The translations under genes and the position numbers were made by a program. A stretch of DNA of 17,527 bases from a bacterium (lineage in GTDB: Bacteria; JAJVIF01; JAGGVT01). The notes below the pieces were generated by a model. The model worked only from the letters and a program-made list of their open reading frames with translations. It did no database searches and had not been told where the DNA came from. Positions within the stretch are counted from its first letter, which is position 1; every line of letters begins with the position of its first letter. The stretch lies in the NCBI GenBank assembly GCA_021157815.1, contig JAGGVT010000125.1, positions 1 to 17,527 of the forward strand, read 5' to 3'. Below are positions 1 to 7,014 of the stretch, piece by piece.

Positions 1-283
1 ATGCGCCCAAAACGGTAGATTTAAAGCGGAATACAACATAAACCACAGGTGAAATACGGCTTTTTATTGGGGACTTTTGTGAAAGGAGCATGAATGCTTG
101 TTAAGTCAGGTTTTTGCAACGGTACCAATATAGTATAATTATTTGGAAAATATCCAGGGACTACAATTTGTTATTTAATAACATTATCAGGATGGGCTTA
201 TGTAATCATGCCGGTTCTTCCTCAAAATTATCCTCAATGCTGTCATTTCGCTTCTTTATCAATAAAAGTTGTATGGAGGTATT
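1..283. other. Leader region upstream of first lipoprotein gene
   Basis: No convincing gene lies here. A perfect TATAAT sits at 134-139 on the plus strand, but the hexamer 17 bases upstream (111-116, TTTTTG) is a poor -35, so it is only a possible promoter for the gene starting at 284 and would give a leader of roughly 140 bases. An AAGGAG-like sequence at 83-88 precedes a 14-codon frame (94-138) that I do not believe is coding. The ribosome binding site of the next gene is GGAGG at 275-279. Confidence 0.4.
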
Positions 284-1960
284 ATGAGATTCGTTAACAT
301 ATACAGGTTAATTCCAGTGTTGCTGTTGCTGTTTGTCATGACAGGATGCGGTTCATCAGACACGGCAATCACGCCATCGGAAAATGTCGATTCAGACGCT
401 ACTGTCCTTGATAATCACTACCAGCTTGTTATCGACCAGGACGCGGGAACATGCGAGTTGGTGAACAGGAACGCAGAATTTGATGTTACAGAGAATTTCG
501 CAGTCAGGCTTCAAGGATATGAATGGGACCCTGTAAAGCGGCTTCTCTATGCAAGAGTCGAACTGGAGAATCTTGTCCGCACGATCTACTATGGTGTAAG
601 GCTTGTGTTTGACAACACGGGTGAAAGGTGGATTGTCAATTCAGACGGTTATGATGATTATAAAATCACTCCTGACGGCCCACCGACGAAATTAATGCCC
701 TTTATCACATACAAGCGGGATACATATCATCGCTCATTCCCCGGGCCCCAGAATGATTTACGTGAAATCTGTATCTACTGCCCACCCGACGCCGGCACAA
801 TTGATTTCTGGCTTGATGCTGTACAGCCGTGGGAAAGAGAAGAACCGGTTGTCGAGGAGCAGTTCTGCCACAAGACGCTTGCTATTTCCGCATGGGCTGT
901 AACCGCTTTCTGCTATGATTTCCAGTCGCATTATAATGGCTCACACTGGGATGGACTAAACGATATCGAGGTGTGGGCTGATTTAAGCGGTGTTGGAGGA
1001 CCATCCAAAGCTGAAATGTTCGATGACGGCATGCACTGGGATTATGAGGAAGGGGATTACATTTACGGAATTAGTTTCGTCCCTGACCCGATGGTCGATT
1101 TCGCAATGATTCCAATTTACTGCGAGGATTCAGATGGTTATGTTTCGCAGAACAAAGTCGCATTCATTCGCCATTACACGCTTCGCGACTTTCCAATTGA
1201 CACAATTGAACAGGGATTCTGGAGCGAGCTTATGGGTCCCCATTACGAGATAATCCGTGATAATGTCCGCTGGGAGGAATTCTGGATTGAACATAAAGGT
1301 GCTCCAATTCCTCCACCCTATGTCGATTTCACAAGGAACATGGTTCTTGTCGCGATTGTCGGAATGGGCGGCGGCGGTGAATCAATCGAGATAGACAGGG
1401 CATTTATAAATACGAAAAATAAGCTGGAACTTCAGGCATCAATCTGGAACGGTACGAAAGGATGTATCCTGCCGATGCTTCTAACAAACTCATATCATAT
1501 TGCGACAATTCAAAAGGATTTCCATTATCCTGATCCGAAAATACGCGGAAGGCTTTTCTATTGCGACGAGCAGATTCCATTTAATATTGTGGCAAGCGGT
1601 GATTTTTCCGAGATTCATGAACCTCGCCAAGTGCTGGTTGAGGACTGGGCGGCATGGGAAGCTCTTTGGGCTGAGCACACAGGCGGAACAACCGAACCGC
1701 CATTTATTGATTTTGAGCTCAACACTGTCGCGGCAGTATTCCTTGGCGACAGGGAGCTTGATGACACTTATGTCGATTTCGATAGAATCATGGAATATCA
1801 AGCGCCATCGAGGGAAATTTACTGGTCGGAGCATTATCCGGGCTACGGCTGCGAACTCGCGCCTCTGGACTGCCAGCCGTATTCAATAATCGTTTTCAGC
1901 AAGGCTGAATATTTCAGCTATGAGTTTTTCAACCGGCTTGTTCCGGATGATTGTGTTTAG
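284..1960 (+). CDS. Secreted lipoprotein with two PrcB-like C-terminal domains (paralogue 1)
   Basis: This predicted lipoprotein has 558 residues and unknown function. The ATG at 284 is chosen because GGAGG lies at 275-279; an in-frame TTG at 269 sits before that site. Residues 1-22 form a signal peptide with basic start, hydrophobic core and lipobox ending in Cys22 (VMTGC). Residues about 45-195 form a beta-rich domain shared with the next two lipoproteins (motifs VELEN, VNSDGY). Residues about 206-270 look like an Ig-like module with a DDGMHWDYEEGDYIYG stretch. Residues about 318-410 and 433-540 are two copies of one pattern: Trp-rich W..FW..H or W..LW..H, then P.vDF and a hydrophobic strand, then GC...PY.I. 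This resembles the C-terminal domain of PrcB family proteins (known as Treponema protease-complex subunits). That match is by eye, so it is tentative. The protein ends PDDCV like its neighbour at 2275. No protease gene is adjacent. Confidence 0.85.
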   Translation: MRFVNIYRLIPVLLLLFVMTGCGSSDTAITPSENVDSDATVLDNHYQLVIDQDAGTCELVNRNAEFDVTENFAVRLQGYEWDPVKRLLYARVELENLVRTIYYGVRLVFDNTGERWIVNSDGYDDYKITPDGPPTKLMPFITYKRDTYHRSFPGPQNDLREICIYCPPDAGTIDFWLDAVQPWEREEPVVEEQFCHKTLAISAWAVTAFCYDFQSHYNGSHWDGLNDIEVWADLSGVGGPSKAEMFDDGMHWDYEEGDYIYGISFVPDPMVDFAMIPIYCEDSDGYVSQNKVAFIRHYTLRDFPIDTIEQGFWSELMGPHYEIIRDNVRWEEFWIEHKGAPIPPPYVDFTRNMVLVAIVGMGGGGESIEIDRAFINTKNKLELQASIWNGTKGCILPMLLTNSYHIATIQKDFHYPDPKIRGRLFYCDEQIPFNIVASGDFSEIHEPRQVLVEDWAAWEALWAEHTGGTTEPPFIDFELNTVAAVFLGDRELDDTYVDFDRIMEYQAPSREIYWSEHYPGYGCELAPLDCQPYSIIVFSKAEYFSYEFFNRLVPDDCV

Positions 1961-1991
1961 GCATTGGAGTTTTAAAAAAGAGAAATGCTTC

Positions 1992-2056
1992 GTAGCCCGG
2001 CTTCTCATTAGCCGGGAAACCAAGCTGGCTAATTTACGCATTACCCCGGTTAATGA
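1992..2056. repeat. GTAGCCCGG hairpin repeat, copy 1
   Basis: A 7-bp stem CCCGGCT/AGCCGGG (1996-2002 with 2010-2016) encloses the loop TCTCATT. It is followed by ACCCCGGTTAATGAGG, a degenerate second arm. The arrangement is the same as the fuller copy at 16858-16933. It lies just after the stop codon at 1960 but lacks a T-run, so it is not a classical Rho-independent terminator. Confidence 0.65.
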
Positions 2057-2165
2057 GGAAGCTGTCTTGGAACGTTGTTTTTTCTGTCATCCTGAGCGAA
2101 GCGAAGGATCTATTTTAGATAGTGTGGATTAATTTCATCAGGTTTAATCATCAACACAGTAGCAG
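2057..2165. repeat. Palindromic MITE-like repeat, copy A (degenerate, truncated)
   Basis: The copy starts GGAAGCTGTCTTGGAAC, matching GGAAGCTGTCTCAGAAC at 4061. It continues with a TGTCATCCTGAGCGAAGCG arm (2085-2103) and the inner segment AATCATCAACACAGTAGCA (2146-2164), which is also found at 14894-14912. The closing arm is missing. With the GTAGCCCGG hairpin it fills most of the 314-base gap between the two paralogous lipoprotein genes. I see no promoter there. Confidence 0.6.
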
Positions 2166-2274
2166 TTAGTAAATAGTACTTAACATAAAAACCAGAAGAA
2201 AGGAATCCAACACATAACCAGGGCTTGAAACGTTTTATTACTTATCCCAAATTCCCCTATTTAAGGAGGATGAA

Positions 2275-3975
2275 ATGAAGTTCTCATTCTTCACACGTTT
2301 TATTGTTGTGGTCGCAGTATTCCTGTTACTGTCTGGATGTAGCGGTTCGGATACCGTAATCACGCCGCCGGATGATTCATCCCTTATGTCGGATGGGCCA
2401 TCAACCTGCGGTCACTACCAACTTGTTCTTGACGAAGAGGGAGGAAGTGTTGAGCTGATTAACAGAGAAGCATCATCCGATGTAACCCCGTACTTTATGG
2501 TCAGATTGCTGGACTATGAATGGGATCCGGCAAAACGGCTTCTCTACGCGACAGTTGAGCTTGAAAACATCGTCGATTGTGTGTTCTGGGGGGTAAACCT
2601 TGTATTCGACAACACGGGTGGACGTTTCGTTGTCAATTCCGATGGCTATCATGGTTTACACAATGATGATTCATCCGAAAAACCGAAACCGTTCATAGCC
2701 TATGAGCGCGACACGTATCACCGTGAAATGCCCGGTGTGGACGCTCGTGAAATCATCTTCCATGTACCACGTTATGTATGCAGAATCGATTTCTGGATCG
2801 ATGCCGTGCAACCGTGGGAACGGGAGGAGCCGTTTATCGAGGAACAGTTCAGCCATCAGCTTCTTAAAATCTGCCCGCCTCCCGCATGGGCGATAACGGC
2901 ATTCTGTTACGATTTCCAGACACATTACATGGACACATGGGGAGAAAAAGGGATAAACGACCTTGAGGTGTGGGCTGATCTGACCGCGGTCGGAGGAAGC
3001 GCGCATGAACCGATGTATGATGACGGCATGCATTTCGACTATGATGCCAACGACCATTACTACGCTGTTGTGTTCGAACCGCCTAATCATGTGAATTTCG
3101 GAATGATTTCGATTTACGCGAAAGATTCGGACGGCAACATCGCAATGAACAAAGTTCCGTTTTTAAGGCATCACACGCTGCGTGACTATCCATGGCACAG
3201 CACTCCGCTGGATACGATCGAAAAAGGATACTGGAGCAATGTGCCGGGTCCGCATTTTGAAATAATCCGAAACCAGCGTCGATGGACCGAATTCTGGATG
3301 GAGCACAAGGGCGGGCCGCCATATCCAATTCCGCCTTATGTCAATTTCTCGTATGAGATGGTAGTTGTTGATATCGCTGGCTATGGTGGTGCCGAGACAC
3401 TGAATATTCATCACATCTTCGATAGTTATAAAGGCCTTCTTGAGGTTCAGACCGCAATATGGCACGGCACAAAAGGCTGTATTCTTCCTACGCTTGCCAC
3501 GAATGCATATCACATTGTGAAAATCGAGAAAAACAATCTTGTTCCCGATCACCAGGTTAGAGACCGCCTGTTCTATTGCGATGAACAGTTGGCTTTCAAC
3601 ATTGTGGAGGATGGGTTGTTCTCCAATATCCATGACTCCCGCGAGGTAATAGTTGAAGATTGGGGTTCATGGGTTGATCTCTGGATTGAACACACAGGCG
3701 GAATGATTGCACCACCGCTGATTGATTTTGATGTAAACACGGTCGCGGCAGTATTCCTTGGAGATCGTGAGATTGGCGATACGTACGTTGAAGTTGACCG
3801 GGTGATGGATTATCAGGGGAGTTCGAGAGAGATTTATTACTCGGAGCATTTTCCCGGTTACGGCTGCGAACTCGCGCCTCTGGACTGCGCGCCATATACG
3901 ATGGTTGTTTTCGCAAAACAGAACTGGACGGATTATGATTTCTTCTATCGCCAGGTTCCGGATGACTGCGTTTAG
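2275..3975 (+). CDS. Secreted lipoprotein with two PrcB-like C-terminal domains (paralogue 2)
   Basis: This 566-residue lipoprotein is clearly a duplicate of the gene at 284-1960. The two align along their whole length, sharing YEWDP.KRLLYA, DAVQPWEREEP, AITAFCYDFQ-type segments and the ending PDDCV. AAGGAGG at 2263-2269 stands five bases before the ATG. Residues 1-22 form a signal peptide with a textbook lipobox, LLSGC (Cys22). The order of parts is the shared N-terminal beta domain, an Ig-like module (DDGMHFDYDAND), and two W..(F/L)W..H...GC...PY.I modules resembling PrcB C-terminal domains. Nothing shows enzymatic residues, so a binding or structural surface role is the safest inference. 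The intergenic repeat insertions and the divergence argue for an old tandem duplication. Sequencing artefact is unlikely because the two copies differ throughout. Confidence 0.87.
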   Translation: MKFSFFTRFIVVVAVFLLLSGCSGSDTVITPPDDSSLMSDGPSTCGHYQLVLDEEGGSVELINREASSDVTPYFMVRLLDYEWDPAKRLLYATVELENIVDCVFWGVNLVFDNTGGRFVVNSDGYHGLHNDDSSEKPKPFIAYERDTYHREMPGVDAREIIFHVPRYVCRIDFWIDAVQPWEREEPFIEEQFSHQLLKICPPPAWAITAFCYDFQTHYMDTWGEKGINDLEVWADLTAVGGSAHEPMYDDGMHFDYDANDHYYAVVFEPPNHVNFGMISIYAKDSDGNIAMNKVPFLRHHTLRDYPWHSTPLDTIEKGYWSNVPGPHFEIIRNQRRWTEFWMEHKGGPPYPIPPYVNFSYEMVVVDIAGYGGAETLNIHHIFDSYKGLLEVQTAIWHGTKGCILPTLATNAYHIVKIEKNNLVPDHQVRDRLFYCDEQLAFNIVEDGLFSNIHDSREVIVEDWGSWVDLWIEHTGGMIAPPLIDFDVNTVAAVFLGDREIGDTYVEVDRVMDYQGSSREIYYSEHFPGYGCELAPLDCAPYTMVVFAKQNWTDYDFFYRQVPDDCV

Positions 3976-3983
3976 TTATGCAT

Positions 3984-4009
3984 GTAACCCGGTGTCCCTT
4001 CACCGGGGT
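3984..4009. repeat. GTAACCCGG hairpin repeat, copy 2
   Basis: GTAACCCGGTGTCCCTTC is followed by ACCGGGGT. The stem CCCGGTG/CACCGGG pairs 3988-3994 with 4001-4007 over a TCCCTT loop. It begins eight bases after the stop at 3975, again without a T-run. A CAGGGCTAC sequence just downstream may be a further remnant. Confidence 0.7.
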
Positions 4010-4044
4010 ACCAGGGCTACATTCTATATTTGAATATCCATTGC

Positions 4045-4252
4045 AACAGGGGCACAGTAAGGAAGCTGTCTCAGAACCCTGATTTAAACATTATACATTG
4101 TCATTCTGAGCGCAGCGAAGAATCTATATGCTACTGTGTTAATGATTATATCTGATGAGAATTATTTACTTCATCGCGAATAGATTCTTCACTTCGTTCA
4201 GAATGACAGAAAATATGGGGTTCTGAGACACCTTCCGCGCTGTGCCCTTGTT
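4045..4252. repeat. Palindromic MITE-like repeat, copy B (complete)
   Basis: This is an imperfect palindrome of about 208 bp. The outer ends GGGCACAG (4050-4057) and CTGTGCCC (4240-4247) are exact reverse complements. Inside them lie CTGTCTCAGAACCC (4065-4078) and GGGTTCTGAGACA. The 29-bp cores 4099-4127 and 4180-4208 pair at 26 of 29 positions. No open frame of interest lies within, and I see no clear target-site duplication. It is the fullest of three copies in the window and probably a non-autonomous element or a structured intergenic repeat. The 544-base gap 3976-4519 contains this element, two GTAACCC hairpins and a possible promoter. Confidence 0.8.
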
Positions 4253-4327
4253 TTATTTATTCTTGAAGCCTATGAAAAACAAGTAACCAGAAATCAATTT
4301 CCCCTGGCTACTGTGTAACTGAAACAT

Positions 4328-4353
4328 GTAACCCGGTGTCCCTTCACCGGGGT
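4328..4353. repeat. GTAACCCGG hairpin repeat, copy 3
   Basis: It is identical to the copy at 3984 over 26 bases. The stem CCCGGTG/CACCGGG spans 4332-4338 and 4345-4351 and is followed by four Ts. It stands alone between the palindromic element and the promoter region of the third lipoprotein gene. Confidence 0.7.
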
Positions 4354-4470
4354 TTTGTGTGAGCTAGTCATGCTTTGCATCAACACAATCAAATCAAAAA
4401 TTCAACACCAGTTGCTACCAATAATATATCAGATTGCCTGATAAATCCTCTGTGAAAAATCTCACTTATC

Positions 4471-4479
4471 TGGTACAAT
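4471..4479 (+). promoter_or_regulatory. Possible extended -10 promoter element
   Basis: TGGTACAAT fits an extended -10 (TGN plus TACAAT) 41 bases before the start at 4520. The sequence TGGTACAATTTA recurs at 8023-8034 before the large lipoprotein gene, which supports it being functional. No good -35 is seen here (4451-4456 is TGTGAA). Confidence 0.4.
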
Positions 4480-4519
4480 TTATATGTGTTTATATTTATC
4501 TCTCCCGGAGGTGCAATTC

Positions 4520-6058
4520 ATGAAGCACTATCGATGGGGGCTCATTTTGTTGTCCCTCTTAATCTCGCTTTCATTCGGGTGTTCATCCGACAGGAGTTCA
4601 ACTCCGCTGACACCCTCAAATGACGCGAATTTACCAACTGATTTATCCGATGACTCTCACGGAATCATGGCATCAGGAACATTTGAAATTAATCCTGAGG
4701 ACATGACCATTCAAGATGTCTCTGATCGAATCAGTTCTTTTCATTACAATATCACAACGTTCATTGGCGGTTATTTCAGATTCTACATTGAAAATGTCAG
4801 TGGACCACTCTGGACAATCAGGCTGGAAATAGAGAATCCGACCGCTCTTCAGGTCCACGATGTCAGGATAATCTACACTAATTTGTATGGGAAGAAAGTA
4901 GCGAACCCGGATGGATTCACCAATTTCCTTGATCCACCAGGTGGTCAGCCTTACAACCCGTTCCATTATTTCGCGAAAGAATATGACAACCACGCGTTCC
5001 CGATTGGTCCGGGCGCGATTGAGAATCAAGAACTTATTCTCTACTGGCCTGCAGGCGCACAGTGGTACGTTACCTACGCAATCGAATGCAGCCTTGGCGG
5101 AAACGCCGCTGAGCCGATTAAGATTAGTGAAATCGAGCAGGTTGGCGATATTACTCCCGCTGGTGGAGGAAAAATTATCACCTGTGATGTCGATGACTGG
5201 CAGGATGATATCAGCAGCGTTTGGATTTGCGCCAGCGATTTCAATTCAGAAGATGTGGAAATGTATCAGTATGGTGACTCAAACACATATATTGGCAGTC
5301 TCGTTAATCTGAATGGTGTCGTACCCGGCAAGCATATTGTCTGGATAAGAGCGGAATCTGACAATCCGAATAATATTAAACTATGGATGCCAATTATACT
5401 TACCGTTTTGGAAACGACTGATGACGCTCCGCAGTTTGGTTATGTTCCCTACTGTGATCCTGAAAACGTCTCGGTTGGAGTTTCCTCCAATTTAAACGGC
5501 GGGGCTGAGGATCCGCAGGGGGATGGCGTAACTTTCTACTGGGAGCAGATTTCACCGTCATCGCCAACAGGCGCGTTCACAGGTTCAGGGGGCGCAAACG
5601 CGTCATCCGCTGTCTGGTCGCCACCGCAGGTTGATGAGGACACACAGTATCTTATGACAATTCGAGTGGGCGAACAGTCAGGGTCTCAGATTTCAAGAGC
5701 GGTTGTCGAAATTATCAATCATGTTCCTCTTCCCCCTGAAATCATCAACGGACCGTTGATTGTTCCGTCGCCTCTTACTGAAAACACAAACGGGCAATTT
5801 TCTGTTATAGCGGAAGACCCTAATCAGCCCGGCATACCGGTTGTGTTCGATTATTACTGGGAGCAGATGAGTCCGACAGCCCCTACCGGTGTATGGTATG
5901 GAACATCTTATGGGCATGGCCGCTATCCTGTCTGGATTGCTCCTGAAGTTGGATCGGACACATCGTTCACTTTCCGTGTGACAATCACAAAGGATTGGAC
6001 ATCGCCGCCAATGACCACTGAGGGATTTGTCGAGTTTGATGTAACGGACGTTGATTAA
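4520..6058 (+). CDS. Secreted lipoprotein with shared N-terminal domain and two Ig-like repeats
   Basis: This lipoprotein has 512 residues and unknown function. The ATG at 4520 is preferred because GGAGG (4507-4511) lies eight bases before it; an in-frame ATG at 4484 has no such site. The signal peptide ends at Cys21 (LSFGC); Phe at -2 is slightly unusual for a lipobox. Residues about 90-195 (LEIENP, DVRIIYTN, NPDGFTNFLDP) match the N-terminal domain of the two lipoproteins upstream. About 196-290 is an Ig-like module. Residues about 301-400 and 405-512 are two tandem repeats of one fold with shared motifs EDP, (F/Y)YWEQ(I/M)SP and a V...P.V conclusion, as in PKD or cadherin-type surface repeats. 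The family relationship suggests the cell uses one targeting or binding domain with exchangeable C-terminal modules. Confidence 0.85.
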   Translation: MKHYRWGLILLSLLISLSFGCSSDRSSTPLTPSNDANLPTDLSDDSHGIMASGTFEINPEDMTIQDVSDRISSFHYNITTFIGGYFRFYIENVSGPLWTIRLEIENPTALQVHDVRIIYTNLYGKKVANPDGFTNFLDPPGGQPYNPFHYFAKEYDNHAFPIGPGAIENQELILYWPAGAQWYVTYAIECSLGGNAAEPIKISEIEQVGDITPAGGGKIITCDVDDWQDDISSVWICASDFNSEDVEMYQYGDSNTYIGSLVNLNGVVPGKHIVWIRAESDNPNNIKLWMPIILTVLETTDDAPQFGYVPYCDPENVSVGVSSNLNGGAEDPQGDGVTFYWEQISPSSPTGAFTGSGGANASSAVWSPPQVDEDTQYLMTIRVGEQSGSQISRAVVEIINHVPLPPEIINGPLIVPSPLTENTNGQFSVIAEDPNQPGIPVVFDYYWEQMSPTAPTGVWYGTSYGHGRYPVWIAPEVGSDTSFTFRVTITKDWTSPPMTTEGFVEFDVTDVD

Positions 6059-6090
6059 TTTATAATTAGAAATACACAAGAGACAAATAG

Positions 6091-6127
6091 ACGCTCTGTC
6101 CTGAATTTATCGAAGGACGGGCGTTTT
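6091..6127 (+). terminator. Rho-independent terminator after third lipoprotein gene
   Basis: ACGCTCTGTCC (6091-6101) pairs with GGACGGGCGT (6115-6124, one bulge and a G-U) and runs into seven Ts. It is 32 bases after the stop at 6058. The loop TGAATTTATCGAA with its flanks resembles a small dispersed repeat, so the terminator may have been built from one. Confidence 0.75.
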
Positions 6128-6169
6128 TTTCTTTGCCATAACAATATCTCCTCCAAACATACTCATCCT

Positions 6170-6313
6170 GCCAACTTGCTAACCTGCTAACTTACTAACC
6201 TGCTAACCTGCTAACCTGCTAACTTACTAACTTGCTAACTTGCTAACCTACTAACCTGCTAACTTACTAACTTGCTAACTTGCTAACTTACTAACCTGCT
6301 AACCTGCTAACTA
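6170..6313. repeat. 8-bp tandem repeat array (18 units)
   Basis: Eighteen consecutive 8-base units follow the consensus RCTAACYT with no spacers. Almost all variation is at position 1 (A or G) and position 6 (C or T); the first unit (GCCAACTT) and last unit (GCTAACTA) are degenerate. The array ends five bases before the probable cobO promoter. Such arrays commonly change in copy number by slippage. It may affect the promoter or act as a protein-binding array, but it shows no coding potential. Confidence 0.9.
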
Positions 6314-6318
6314 TTCTT

Positions 6319-6346
6319 TTGCTCTGATTCAACTTGGTTGTATAAT
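6319..6346 (+). promoter_or_regulatory. Probable cobO promoter
   Basis: TATAAT at 6341-6346 is a perfect -10, with TTGCTC (6319-6324) 16 bases upstream as a modest -35. It lies directly downstream of the 8-bp repeat array and 40 bases before the cobO start. No cobalamin riboswitch is recognisable in the short leader. Confidence 0.55.
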
Positions 6347-6385
6347 ACAAAATGAATACATGATTGATTGAGTATGGAGACTGAC

Positions 6386-6946
6386 ATGAAGAATGATATA
6401 GAGTACCTGGACAGCAGCGAAACAGAACAAATCGGGCTTGTTTTCATTATGTCAGGTGATGGCAAAGGGAAAACCGCAGCAGCAATCGGGATGGCAATAC
6501 GTGCCTCCGGATGGAATATCCCGCTGACTTTCATTCAACTGATGAAAAAACGCACGTACGGCGAAATTCAAATACTGGAAAATCTCGGTGATAAATTTGA
6601 TTTTTTCCAGATGGGGCGCGAAAAGCATGTTGTAATGGGAGACCCGTCGCAGGAGGATATCGACATGGCTAAACGGGCAATGAAAATGGCGCGTGAATCG
6701 ATGGAATCGCGACAGTTCGACATGGTAATCCTCGATGAGGTGCTTACCGCAATGCAGTATGAACTTATAACGGAAGAAGACATTCTTGATTTAATTAAAG
6801 CGAGACCGCCATATCTTCACCTCGTGCTGACTGGCCGGGGAGTAACACCGGCGTTAATCGATGCCGCCGACTGCGTGACTATCATGGAAAAAGTGAAACA
6901 TCATTTCGATAAGGGAGTTCCCGCGCAGAAAGGAATTGAATTCTAA
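6386..6946 (+). CDS. cobO: Corrinoid (cob(I)alamin) adenosyltransferase, BtuR/CobO/CobA type
   Basis: This cytoplasmic enzyme transfers the adenosyl group of ATP to Co(I) of corrinoids, yielding adenosylcobalamin or its precursors. It has 186 residues, close to the family size. The P-loop GDGKGKT at residues 24-30 (family: GxGKGKTTAA) follows a GLVFIMS strand. Further family hallmarks are VILDEV (Walker-B-like) and the C-terminal signature LVLTGRG, DAADCVTIMEKVKHHFDKG and GIEF. The ATG at 6386 has GGAG six bases upstream (6376-6379); in-frame TTG 6368 and ATG 6374 lack one. The following gene is a MeaB-type GTPase, a chaperone of adenosylcobalamin-dependent mutases, which fits a shared role in coenzyme supply and loading. 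No corrin biosynthesis genes are present in the window, so salvage is possible. Confidence 0.93.
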   Translation: MKNDIEYLDSSETEQIGLVFIMSGDGKGKTAAAIGMAIRASGWNIPLTFIQLMKKRTYGEIQILENLGDKFDFFQMGREKHVVMGDPSQEDIDMAKRAMKMARESMESRQFDMVILDEVLTAMQYELITEEDILDLIKARPPYLHLVLTGRGVTPALIDAADCVTIMEKVKHHFDKGVPAQKGIEF

Positions 6947-6951
6947 AATTT

Positions 6952-6977
6952 GTAACCCGGTGTCCCTTCGCCGGGGA
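6952..6977. repeat. GTAACCCGG hairpin repeat, copy 4, between cobO and meaB
   Basis: The unit differs from copies 2 and 3 by one stem base. Stem CCCGGTG/CGCCGGG (6956-6962 with 6969-6975) keeps pairing through a T-G wobble. It starts six bases after the cobO stop and precedes the next gene by about 38 bases, inside what looks like a two-gene transcription unit. Confidence 0.65.
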
Positions 6978-7014
6978 AATTCGCTGATTTATTGAATATA
7001 AGAGGTATTCTGAA

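Noticed and set aside
94-138. Short 14-codon frame with an upstream AAAGGAG
   Set aside because: Too short, with no recognisable peptide and no linked gene; the spacing to the ATG is also unconvincing.
269-283. TTG at 269 as start of the first lipoprotein
   Set aside because: It lies upstream of the GGAGG at 275-279 and would place five extra residues before the signal peptide; ATG 284 fits.
3596-4003. Long antisense open frame over the end of the second lipoprotein gene
   Set aside because: The sense frame has a full homologue in the window, so the antisense frame is a by-product; it also crosses a repeat hairpin.
6170-6313. Possible CRISPR array
   Set aside because: Units are 8 bases and directly adjacent with no spacers; it is a simple tandem repeat, and there are no cas genes.
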